A stretch of DNA of 64,000 nt from a bacterium (GTDB taxonomy: Bacteria; Eisenbacteria; RBG-16-71-46; CAIMUX01), in contig JAUIHP010000028.1 in NCBI GenBank assembly GCA_030431975.1, positions 1 through 64,000 of the forward strand, given 5' to 3'. Shown here in pieces: positions 45,034 through 52,873 of the stretch. The notes beneath the pieces were generated by a model that worked only from the letters and a program-made list of their open reading frames with translations, had not been told where the DNA came from and did no database searches. The translations under genes were made by a program, and so were the position numbers. Position 1 is the stretch's first letter. Each line of letters opens with the position of its first letter.

Positions 45034-48000
45034 ATGACTGAGCGTCCCGACGCGGACCAGGGCCAGGACCGGGCCGAAGAGATCGCGGCCGAGTTGGCGG
45101 ACGGCGCCCTCCTGGATTGGGAGGACCTTCGCTCGTCCTCGCCGGACCTGGGATCCACGCTGCAGCGGCTCGAGGAAATCGAACGGATCGCGCGGTTCCA
45201 CGAGCGGGTCGGCACCGACGAGCCGCTTCCAAAGGGGGATCCGTGGGGACCCCTCGTCCTTCTGGGACAGATTGCGGAGGGAGCGTTCGGGCGAGTCGAT
45301 CGCGCCTTCGATCCGACTCTCCACCGGGAGGTCGCTCTCAAACGATCGAAGGTGCACAGCCCCGGCGCATCGGACCGACTGCTGGCCGAAGCGCGCCGGT
45401 TGGCCCGCGTGCGGCATCCGAACGTCGTGGCTGTCTATGGCGCGGCGGAAGTCGACGACGAAACCGGGATCTGGATGGAGCCGCTGCAAGGGCGAACCTT
45501 GGAGGCGGCTCTTCACGAAGATGGGCCGATGAGTCCGGCCACCGTTCTCGGGATGGGACGAGACGTCGCGTCCGCTCTGGCCGCCATTCACGGTGCCGGT
45601 CTGGTTCACGGTGATGTCAAAGCGAGCAATGTCGTCGAGGACGAGACCGGCCGGTATGTCCTCATCGACTTCGGTTCCGGACGGAATCTCGATCGGCTGG
45701 ATCTGCCGTTCCCCAGCGGCACTCCCCTCGTCCTTGCGCCGGAAGTCGTCGAAGGTGGGGAGACCTCGCCCGTTTCCGACCTTTACGCGCTCGGCGTGCT
45801 TCTCTTTCGTCTTCTTTCCGGGAGGCATCCGGTTGAAGTCGAAGACATGAAGGCTCTGGTCGAGGCGCATCGTGTCGGGCGGAGGGCCAGCCTCCGCGAA
45901 CTTCGAAACGATCTGCCGCCGGCGCTGGTCGGGTGGGTCGACTCCCTGTTGGATCCGAATCCAGTGACCCGACCGGGTGAGGCGCGTGTTGTTTCCGAGG
46001 GGTTGGCCTCACTCTTGGGGTTGATTCCGAACGTGAAAGAAGCCGTCGAACTTCGGTCACCGCCGATGCGTCCGACCGTCGCGACCACGACGACGCCCGG
46101 GCCGTTGACAACGCCGTCGAACACGCCCGCGAATACGCTCACGCCCACGAATGCGCCCACGCCCACGAATGCGCCCACGCCTTCGAACACGCCCACGAAT
46201 ACGTCCACGCCGCTGCCCTCGTCCATGCCCACCTCGAGTTCCTCGACGACGCCCTCGACCACGACCACCTCGAGCTCCTCGACGACGCCCCCGTCCATGT
46301 CCACGTTCACCTCCGGCTCGACCTCCACACCGTCGTCCACCTTGACGTCGGGATGGTCGTTTGGTCCGCCTTGGGATGCGCTTCCGAGAACGTCCGACCG
46401 CTTCGTCGGTCGCGCCGCGTTGCTCCAAGACGTGACGACCCAACTCGAGTCGGGCTCCACGCTCACTCTGCTTGCGCCCGGTGGGTGGGGAAAGTCCCGC
46501 CTGGCGCTGGAGGTGGCGCGGACGCTCCGCCTGCGCAGGCGGGACGGCGTTGTTTGGGTCGACCTTCGCGGAACGCAGGGGGGAGCGTTTTGGGGCGCGG
46601 TTCTTGCGGCACTCGGACCGGAGATGCGTTGCCCCGATCCTCGCGAGTTCGTTCTCGAACGGTTGCGTGGACGGGAAGTGCTGATCGTCGTCGACAACGC
46701 AGAGTCTTGTCCGGATGAGTGTGTTCGCCTGATTGACGACTTGTCAGATTCCGGTCTTCAGGCTTCGATCTGGCTGCTCTTCACGTCACGGGAGAGTCTC
46801 TCCCACCCGGCGGAATCGACGGTGGCGGTGACGCCGCTCTCTTCCGGTACGGAGTCCGACGCCGCGGTGACGTTGCTCTCTTCCGCTGACGACTCTGCGG
46901 ATGAAGCACTGGAGCTTCTTGTCGACCGGATTCGGGCCCGGGTTCCGGGGCGTGACCTCGCGGCGTCGACGGCCGCTCTTAAGGAGATCTGTCACCTCAC
47001 GGGCGGTGTGCCGTTGGGACTGGAGCTCGCGGCGTCGCAGTCGGATCTCATGACTCCCGAGGAGATCGTTCGCGGATTGCGACGACGGGTCAGCGCGGAC
47101 TCTCCACGGGACCCGGAATGGAAACGACTCGAGCCGTGTTTGCATTGGTCCTACGAGCGTCTTTCTTCGGAAACGCAAACGCTGCTGCGCCGGGTCAGTG
47201 TCTGGTCACGAGCCTTTCGCGTTGAAGATGCGGCGTTCCTTCTCGAGACCGAGGACACGTGGGAAGCGGCGGCGGCGGTGCGGGAGCTTTCAGAGCGAGG
47301 CTTTGCCCGGTCGGAGGATGCCGGCCCGCACAGACCTCACACCCCGACCAACCCGTATAGTCCGCATAGCCCGCAAAGCGCGCATAGCCCGCAAAGCTCG
47401 GAGTCTCGCGAGTTTCGTCTGGCCGAGCCGGTGCGACGCTTTGGTCGGGCGCGGCTCCTGGATCAGTCGGAAGAACCCTTGGCCTTGCGTCTTCATGCAG
47501 ATCGTTTTCTCGAACTGTGTCGCGCGTTGCCGGACTGGCCCACGTATGCCGGACGTCCGCTGCCCGCATGGGTTGGGCGCGCTCACGCGGATCTCGTCGG
47601 GGCGTGGAAGCACTGCCTGGCGCAGGGTCGGTGGGAGGACGCGGCGGAACTCTGCATTCGATTGGCGCCGCACTGGGCCGCGGGCTATCGAGCGTTGGAA
47701 GCGGCGGCGGTACTCACCGAAACGATAGAGTCCGCGGGTGAGGAGTCCAAAGCGAAGGACGAGGAACGGCGACTCGTACGACTGTACCTCCTTCTGGGCG
47801 GAGCGAAACAGAACCTACGTCGACATGCTGAGTCGGCCGAAGCGAACGAGGCGGCGGCGCGGTTGGCGGAGCAGGCGGGGGATCGCGCGCTCGAAGCCTT
47901 TGGTCTGTCGCGTGTGGCCGGATCCGAAATCGTGCTCGCGCGACCCGAAATCGCCGGCAAACACCTGGAAAGAGCTTGGGAGCTGGCCGAGGAGATCGGT

Positions 48001-48747
48001 GCGCCGTGGCTGCTCGGAAACGTGCAAGCGAATCTGGCCCTGTGGAATCAACGGACCGGGAATCTGGTCGAAGCTCGAAGGTGGAGCGAACGGTCTTTGG
48101 CTTCGCGGAAACGGGCGGGCAACCGAAGTGGAGAAGTGGTGGCGCTCCTCAGTGTCGCCTCCATCGCCTGGGAGGAAGAGGAGTTCGACCGCGCCCGCAA
48201 GTATCTGAGGCAGGCGCTCGAAGTACTGCAGGTCGTTCCGGATACATCCCTCAGCGCTCTCATCCTTTTCAATCTGGGTAACATCGAGGCCACCGTCGAG
48301 AACAACGAGCCCGCCCTTGCTTGTTGGCGTGAGGCTCTCGAGCTGCTCGAGGCCGCACCCGAGCCGATTCTTCGAACCCGATGCAGGTCGGCGATCGCAC
48401 GTATCGACCCGACGGTCCCGTCCTATGAAGCGCGTCAGGCGTCAGCCGAGGAACTTGCCCTGGACCTGGATCGTGTTCCCGGCGCCGTGCCTCATTCGCT
48501 GCATGGGTACGCGACGCAACTGGTTCGGGAGTCTCGCTCCGCGGACGCGGTCCGGCTCTACGGTGCAGCTGATGCGTTGCTGAAAGAGTCCGGTCTGGTC
48601 GCGCCGAAATCCCGCCTCCAGTCCTACGAGCAGGAACTCCGCCGTCTCGAGAAACTGGAACCCTCTTTTTCGGATCTGTGGCAGGAGGGAGCGTCGGATC
48701 CGGATGCCGTCATTCGGTGGACTCTCGATGACGCGTCCCGTGAGTGA
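45034..48747 (+). CDS. Ser/Thr kinase fused to NB-ARC-type ATPase and TPR repeats
   Basis: A 1237-residue cytosolic signalling protein with no membrane helix seen. The Hanks-type kinase (residues ~72-345) has EGAFGRVDRAF, the Lys of EVALKRSK (K103), HGDVKASN at 192-199 (Gly for the usual Arg, so a non-RD kinase) and DFGSG at 212. A Thr/Pro/Ser linker spans ~350-437. Then DRFVGR opens a STAND/NB-ARC ATPase with APGGWGKSR and VLIVVDNAES; a second low-complexity patch (PHSPQSAHSPQSS) interrupts it near 770. TPR repeats fill ~880-1200. The ATG at 45034 has AAGGAG upstream, from the repeat. An ECF sigma gene follows 12 bases later. Confidence 0.87.
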   Translation: MTERPDADQGQDRAEEIAAELADGALLDWEDLRSSSPDLGSTLQRLEEIERIARFHERVGTDEPLPKGDPWGPLVLLGQIAEGAFGRVDRAFDPTLHREVALKRSKVHSPGASDRLLAEARRLARVRHPNVVAVYGAAEVDDETGIWMEPLQGRTLEAALHEDGPMSPATVLGMGRDVASALAAIHGAGLVHGDVKASNVVEDETGRYVLIDFGSGRNLDRLDLPFPSGTPLVLAPEVVEGGETSPVSDLYALGVLLFRLLSGRHPVEVEDMKALVEAHRVGRRASLRELRNDLPPALVGWVDSLLDPNPVTRPGEARVVSEGLASLLGLIPNVKEAVELRSPPMRPTVATTTTPGPLTTPSNTPANTLTPTNAPTPTNAPTPSNTPTNTSTPLPSSMPTSSSSTTPSTTTTSSSSTTPPSMSTFTSGSTSTPSSTLTSGWSFGPPWDALPRTSDRFVGRAALLQDVTTQLESGSTLTLLAPGGWGKSRLALEVARTLRLRRRDGVVWVDLRGTQGGAFWGAVLAALGPEMRCPDPREFVLERLRGREVLIVVDNAESCPDECVRLIDDLSDSGLQASIWLLFTSRESLSHPAESTVAVTPLSSGTESDAAVTLLSSADDSADEALELLVDRIRARVPGRDLAASTAALKEICHLTGGVPLGLELAASQSDLMTPEEIVRGLRRRVSADSPRDPEWKRLEPCLHWSYERLSSETQTLLRRVSVWSRAFRVEDAAFLLETEDTWEAAAAVRELSERGFARSEDAGPHRPHTPTNPYSPHSPQSAHSPQSSESREFRLAEPVRRFGRARLLDQSEEPLALRLHADRFLELCRALPDWPTYAGRPLPAWVGRAHADLVGAWKHCLAQGRWEDAAELCIRLAPHWAAGYRALEAAAVLTETIESAGEESKAKDEERRLVRLYLLLGGAKQNLRRHAESAEANEAAARLAEQAGDRALEAFGLSRVAGSEIVLARPEIAGKHLERAWELAEEIGAPWLLGNVQANLALWNQRTGNLVEARRWSERSLASRKRAGNRSGEVVALLSVASIAWEEEEFDRARKYLRQALEVLQVVPDTSLSALILFNLGNIEATVENNEPALACWREALELLEAAPEPILRTRCRSAIARIDPTVPSYEARQASAEELALDLDRVPGAVPHSLHGYATQLVRESRSADAVRLYGAADALLKESGLVAPKSRLQSYEQELRRLEKLEPSFSDLWQEGASDPDAVIRWTLDDASRE

Positions 48748-48759
48748 CGTGTCCCGCCA

Positions 48760-49431
48760 ATGACGTGTCCAGCGAGTGAAGCGGCCGGCTCCGACTCTGC
48801 TAGAATTTACTGCGTGTCCCTCTCGAGTCCAAAGAGTCCCGTGACCCAGGCATTGGGTTCCACGGCGGACCTGTTGACGGCGGCTCGGTCCGGCGACGAG
48901 CAGGCCGTACGTCGACTGGTCGAACTGTATCGGCCGCTGCTCGAACGTTGGGCTCGCGGACGGTTGCCCGGAAACGCACGAGGACTCGTTGAGACCTCCG
49001 ACCTCGTCCAGGTGGCGATGGTTCGTGCCTTGAACCGCATCGACCAGATCGACGCGAAGAGGCCGGGCGCGTTTCTCGCCTATCTACGACGGACCCTTCT
49101 CAATCAGCTTCGCAACGAGATCCGCAACGCGTCGCGCCGCCCGGCATCGGCAGCTTCCATGGACGAGGAGGGTCGTGATCTGGAGGCTTCCCTTCCCGCT
49201 TCTCCACTGGTCGTCGAGTTGGGATCAGAGTTGATCGAACGCTACGACGACGCGCTGTCCGGGCTGCCGGAGACGCAACAGATCGCGGTCATTCTTCGTG
49301 TGGAGTTCGGGTGTGGTCACGGCGAGATCGCCGAAGCGATCGGCAGTCCGTCCGCAAACGCCGCACGGATGGTAGTGTCTCGCGCACTGGTCCGTCTGGC
49401 CAAGAAGATGGATGAAACCACCACCGACTAG
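48760..49431 (+). CDS. ECF RNA polymerase sigma factor
   Basis: A ~205-223 residue sigma-70-type factor with region 2 (ARSGDEQAVRRLVELYRPLL, GLVETSDLVQVAMVRALNRI) and region 4 (SGLPETQQIAVILRVEFGCGHGEIAEAIG, then a helix with NAARMVVSRALVRLAKKM). The layout fits ECF groups coupled to Ser/Thr kinases. The ATG at 48760 lacks a ribosome site; GTG at 48814 has TAGAAT at 48801-48806 seven bases ahead and may be the true, nearly leaderless start. It follows the kinase-STAND gene and lies ten bases before a DinB-fold gene. No anti-sigma factor is adjacent. Confidence 0.85.
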   Translation: MTCPASEAAGSDSARIYCVSLSSPKSPVTQALGSTADLLTAARSGDEQAVRRLVELYRPLLERWARGRLPGNARGLVETSDLVQVAMVRALNRIDQIDAKRPGAFLAYLRRTLLNQLRNEIRNASRRPASAASMDEEGRDLEASLPASPLVVELGSELIERYDDALSGLPETQQIAVILRVEFGCGHGEIAEAIGSPSANAARMVVSRALVRLAKKMDETTTD

Positions 49432-49440
49432 GGAGCCGAA

Positions 49441-49938
49441 ATGCGCGCCATCGACCTTTTCGTCCGACAGCTTTCCTTCACTCAGTTCGTGCTCATCAAC
49501 AACACGAAGGATGTCACGCACGAGGAAAGTCTGATCCAGCCCCAGCCGGGTGGAAACTGCATGAACTGGGTTGTTGGTCACATCCTCGTCGCGCGTAATC
49601 AGCTGCTCAGCGTACTCGGTCGGGAAACGGTTTGGGACGACTCGATCGGACTTCCCTACAAGCGCGGGTCGAAGGCGATTCTCGGTGACGATCCGAGCCT
49701 ACGGCGCTTCGAAACGCTGGTGCAGGATCTGACCCTCACCTATGAAAGGATTCAGCCCGCATTGGCCTCCTGCGACGAAGGGAGGATGGACGAGGCATCT
49801 CCCTTCAGCCCGACCAACAACGCGGAGGAGACGTGGGGTTCGCTCTTGGCCGGGTTGCTTTTCCATGAGTCCTATCATGCGGGGCAGACGGGCTTGTTGC
49901 GTCGGGCGGCGGGGAAGACAGAGGGCAACCTGACGTAG
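49441..49938 (+). CDS. DinB/YfiT-fold metal-binding protein
   Basis: A 165-residue four-helix-bundle protein. NWVVGHILVARNQ holds H47 and HESYHAGQTGLLRR holds H142 and H146, the three metal-binding histidines of the DinB superfamily, whose members are often thiol-dependent transferases or of unknown function. The ATG follows GGGAGCC. Its position behind the ECF sigma gene suggests cotranscription, though no functional link is known. Confidence 0.8.
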   Translation: MRAIDLFVRQLSFTQFVLINNTKDVTHEESLIQPQPGGNCMNWVVGHILVARNQLLSVLGRETVWDDSIGLPYKRGSKAILGDDPSLRRFETLVQDLTLTYERIQPALASCDEGRMDEASPFSPTNNAEETWGSLLAGLLFHESYHAGQTGLLRRAAGKTEGNLT

Positions 49939-50166
49939 ATCGGCAGAGGGGATGAAGGGCAAGCCGGACGTAAGACCGGCATGGGAGACGAAAGACCACG
50001 GACGGAGATCGCTGATTCTCCACCAACAAGACTCTGTCGAGTCCGGAGAGTTGATCCGGTAGTATCCCCTCTTTGAGCCAAAGTCCGCCCTAAGGCCGCG
50101 CCGATTCGGCGACGGCTGCTCGGGCGACCCGCACCGTTCAGGCACTCTCAGGAGGAAACGCAGCAG

Positions 50167-52233
50167 ATGAGTCGGAAGGAGATCCGCAAGGTCGCCATCA
50201 TCGGCGCCGGCAACATGGGGTCGGGAATTGCCCAGAAGTACGCAGCCGAGGGCTTTCCGGTCTATCTCGTCGACATCGATCAGGGCTCGCTGGAGCGAGG
50301 TGTGGAGCGGATCAAAACGACCCTCGCCGAGGGTGTCGAGCGGCGCATCTTCAAGCCGGAGCAGGCGGAGGAGATCCAGTCCCGGATCACTCCGGTTCTT
50401 GACTGGAATCAACTCGGGGATACGGACCTGGCCGTCGAGGCGGTCTTCGAAAGCCTCGAGGTCAAGCGCAAGGTCTTCACGAGCCTGGCCGAGGTTGTCC
50501 CGTCGGACTGTCTGCTCGCGACCAACACGTCGTCCTTCTATGTGAAGCAGCTTTCCGAGATGACTCCGAATCCAGAGCGGGTCGTCGGGCTGCACTACTT
50601 CTATCATCCGGCGAAGAATCGTTTGGTCGAGGTCATTCCGGCTCCGGAGACCACAGCGGAGAACCTGCAAGCGGCTTGGGAGTCGCAGGAGCGAATCGGC
50701 AAGACGCCGATTGCGTCCAAGGATGCTCCGGGCTTCGTCGTGAATCGTTTCTTCGTGCCGTGGATCAACGAAGCGACTCGCCTGCATGAAGAGGGGATGG
50801 GGGACATCCCGACGATCGAGCAGGCCGCGATTCAGGCTTTCCGCATCGGAATGGGTCCGTTCCAGCTGATGAACGTGACCGGGATTCCGATCGGTTATCA
50901 CGCGGCCGCTACGCTCGAGAGCGAGCTCGGTTACTTCTACGGCCCGTCCGGAATTCTCAAAGCCTATGCAGAGAGCGGCCGGGAGTTTGACTTCGCGGGC
51001 GAAGGCAATCCCGATCGGTTTGCCAAGATTCAGGAGCGTCTGCTCGGCGTGACCTACCACATCGCCTGCCAGATCGTGGAAGAGGGTGTTGGAACGATCG
51101 AGGACGTCGATATCGGCGCGCGCGTCGGTCTGCGATGGGCCATGGGCCCGTTCGAAATGATGAACCGGCAGGGAATGGCCGAAGTCGACCGCATCGTTGG
51201 AGATGTCGAGCGGTTCTACAAGCTGCAGCGGCCGCAGGTGCTCGCCGATCAGGTGGCGTCGGGATCCCCGTTCCACATCAAACTGATTCAGTCCAAGGTC
51301 GAGGATGGTATCGCCTGGATCCAGTTCAACCGCCCCGACGCCATGAATGCATTGAGTCCGGAAGTCGTCGGTCAGTTCGAAGCCGAAATCGACGATGCGC
51401 TGGATCGCGATGACGTCAAAGGCGTGGCCATCACGGGTGCGGGCAAAGCCTTCATTGCCGGCGCCGACATCCGGTTCTTCGTCAAGAACATGAAGGCCGA
51501 CAAGTACGATGACATCGTCAAGTTCGCCGGGCACGGTCATGAAGTGCTGAAGCGGATGGAGGCGAGTGACAAACCGATCGTCGCGGTGGCCGACGGCCTG
51601 ACGTTGGGCGGTGGGCTCGAGTTGGCGTTGGCCTGTGACCATCTTCTCGTCACGGACAAAACGACGATGGCTTTTCCGGAAACCGGTATTGGCATCTATC
51701 CCGGACTGGGTGGCACCCAACGTACGACTCGGCGCGTGGGCAAGGCTTTGGCCAAGTGGTTGATCTACACCGGACAATTCCTGGATGGAAAGACGGCGGT
51801 CCAGATCGGGCTCGCCGACAAGTTCGTCGACCGTGCTGACCTGAAAGCGGCCGTAGCGGACGCGATCGCAGCGGGAAAGAACGCCGCGAAGCGACAGGGT
51901 ACGGCCATCGACGGGCTGCCCAAGTCGATCGCCGACAACGAACGTTACGCCGGGCTCGCTCAGTTCTTTGACAACTATCCCGTGTCTTCCGTTCTTGGAA
52001 ACGAGGTTCCGGGTGGCGTCGAACACATCGAGAAGCTGGTCGGTAAGATCAAGAGCAAGGCACCGATCGCCCTGGCCACGAGCGAGGACTTGATCGATCG
52101 CGGCGGAAGCGGCCCGTTGGAAGACGGGCTCTCCATGGAGATGGCCGAAATGGAACGGGTCTTCCGAACGGTGGATGCCATGGAAGGACTGACCAGCCTC
52201 GGAAAGAAGCGACCGGAGTTCACGGGCGCGTAA
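50167..52233 (+). CDS. 3-Hydroxyacyl-CoA dehydrogenase / enoyl-CoA hydratase fusion
   Basis: A 688-residue bifunctional beta-oxidation enzyme. The N-terminal domain is the NAD-dependent dehydrogenase: VAIIGAGNMGSGIAQKYA at residues 8-25, then LVDID, TNTSSF and LHYFYHPAKNRLVEVI (catalytic His). The C-terminal part from ~375 is a crotonase: FIAGADIRFF, GGGLELALACD and FPETGIGIYPGLGGTQR with both catalytic Glu positions present. The order is the reverse of FadB/FadJ (crotonase first) and resembles archaeal-type fusions. AGGAGG at 50151 precedes the ATG. No thiolase lies nearby. Confidence 0.9.
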   Translation: MSRKEIRKVAIIGAGNMGSGIAQKYAAEGFPVYLVDIDQGSLERGVERIKTTLAEGVERRIFKPEQAEEIQSRITPVLDWNQLGDTDLAVEAVFESLEVKRKVFTSLAEVVPSDCLLATNTSSFYVKQLSEMTPNPERVVGLHYFYHPAKNRLVEVIPAPETTAENLQAAWESQERIGKTPIASKDAPGFVVNRFFVPWINEATRLHEEGMGDIPTIEQAAIQAFRIGMGPFQLMNVTGIPIGYHAAATLESELGYFYGPSGILKAYAESGREFDFAGEGNPDRFAKIQERLLGVTYHIACQIVEEGVGTIEDVDIGARVGLRWAMGPFEMMNRQGMAEVDRIVGDVERFYKLQRPQVLADQVASGSPFHIKLIQSKVEDGIAWIQFNRPDAMNALSPEVVGQFEAEIDDALDRDDVKGVAITGAGKAFIAGADIRFFVKNMKADKYDDIVKFAGHGHEVLKRMEASDKPIVAVADGLTLGGGLELALACDHLLVTDKTTMAFPETGIGIYPGLGGTQRTTRRVGKALAKWLIYTGQFLDGKTAVQIGLADKFVDRADLKAAVADAIAAGKNAAKRQGTAIDGLPKSIADNERYAGLAQFFDNYPVSSVLGNEVPGGVEHIEKLVGKIKSKAPIALATSEDLIDRGGSGPLEDGLSMEMAEMERVFRTVDAMEGLTSLGKKRPEFTGA

Positions 52234-52314
52234 CCGCACCCGGACGCGCAACCGCACCCGGACGCGTAACCGCACCCGGGTGCGTAACCACTCCCGGACG
52301 CGTAACCGCCGCCG
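52233..52314 (+). repeat. 18-bp tandem repeat after the fusion gene
   Basis: Four units of ACCGCACCCGGACGCGTA or close variants start at 52233, 52251, 52269 and 52287, with a partial fifth unit at 52305. The last codons of the fusion gene (CACGGGCGCGTA) look like the origin. No coding sense is apparent. Confidence 0.8.
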
Positions 52315-52355
52315 AATGAGATCGTGCGTCACGTGACCCGGATTGATCCGTTTGG

Positions 52356-52739
52356 ATGCACGCAGGGAATCAAGACTTGGCAAAGAACGTACTCGGAACC
52401 GACCTACTGCCGTGCAGCATGGATCCCGTCACCGGTTTCTACCGGGACGGTTGCTGCAACACCGGGCCCGGTGACATGGGACTGCATCTCATCTGCACGG
52501 AGGTCACGGCGGAGTTCCTCGTGTTTTCGAAAGCGCAGGGAAACGACCTGAGTACGCCCAACCCTCTCTTCGGTTTTCCCGGCCTCAAACCCGGGGACCG
52601 GTGGTGCGTCTGTGCCACGCGGTGGAAGGATGCGATGGAGGCGGGCGTGGCCGCGCCCGTCGTTCTCGAGGCGACTCACATTTCGATGTTGGAGTTCGTT
52701 TCGCTGGGTGATCTGAAGGCGCACGCCGTTTCGTCGTAG
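52356..52739 (+). CDS. DUF2237 family protein
   Basis: A 127-residue protein of unknown function. The family hallmarks are all present: NVLGTDLLPCSMDPVTGFYR, DGCCNTGPGDMGLH, then EFLVFSKAQGNDLSTP, FGFPGLKPGDRWCVCATRW and VVLEATH. Five Cys, probably metal-binding or redox-active. No signal peptide. It stands alone between the repeat array and a secreted-protein gene. Confidence 0.9.
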   Translation: MHAGNQDLAKNVLGTDLLPCSMDPVTGFYRDGCCNTGPGDMGLHLICTEVTAEFLVFSKAQGNDLSTPNPLFGFPGLKPGDRWCVCATRWKDAMEAGVAAPVVLEATHISMLEFVSLGDLKAHAVSS

Positions 52740-52873
52740 CCGGTGGTCCGCCCGGTTTCTGATTCGACCTGAAGAGTTACGTGATCTCCAACGTCCGAAT
52801 CCGCAATCGACAGGGACTCGCCGCGATTCGATTTGTCTAAGTGAACAAGGAAGATCGCGGTACACTTGCACGC

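Noticed and set aside
49699-52383. 894-codon minus-strand frame opposite the dehydrogenase/hydratase fusion
   Set aside because: Antisense to a gene with strong domain evidence; predicted product lacks recognisable motifs.
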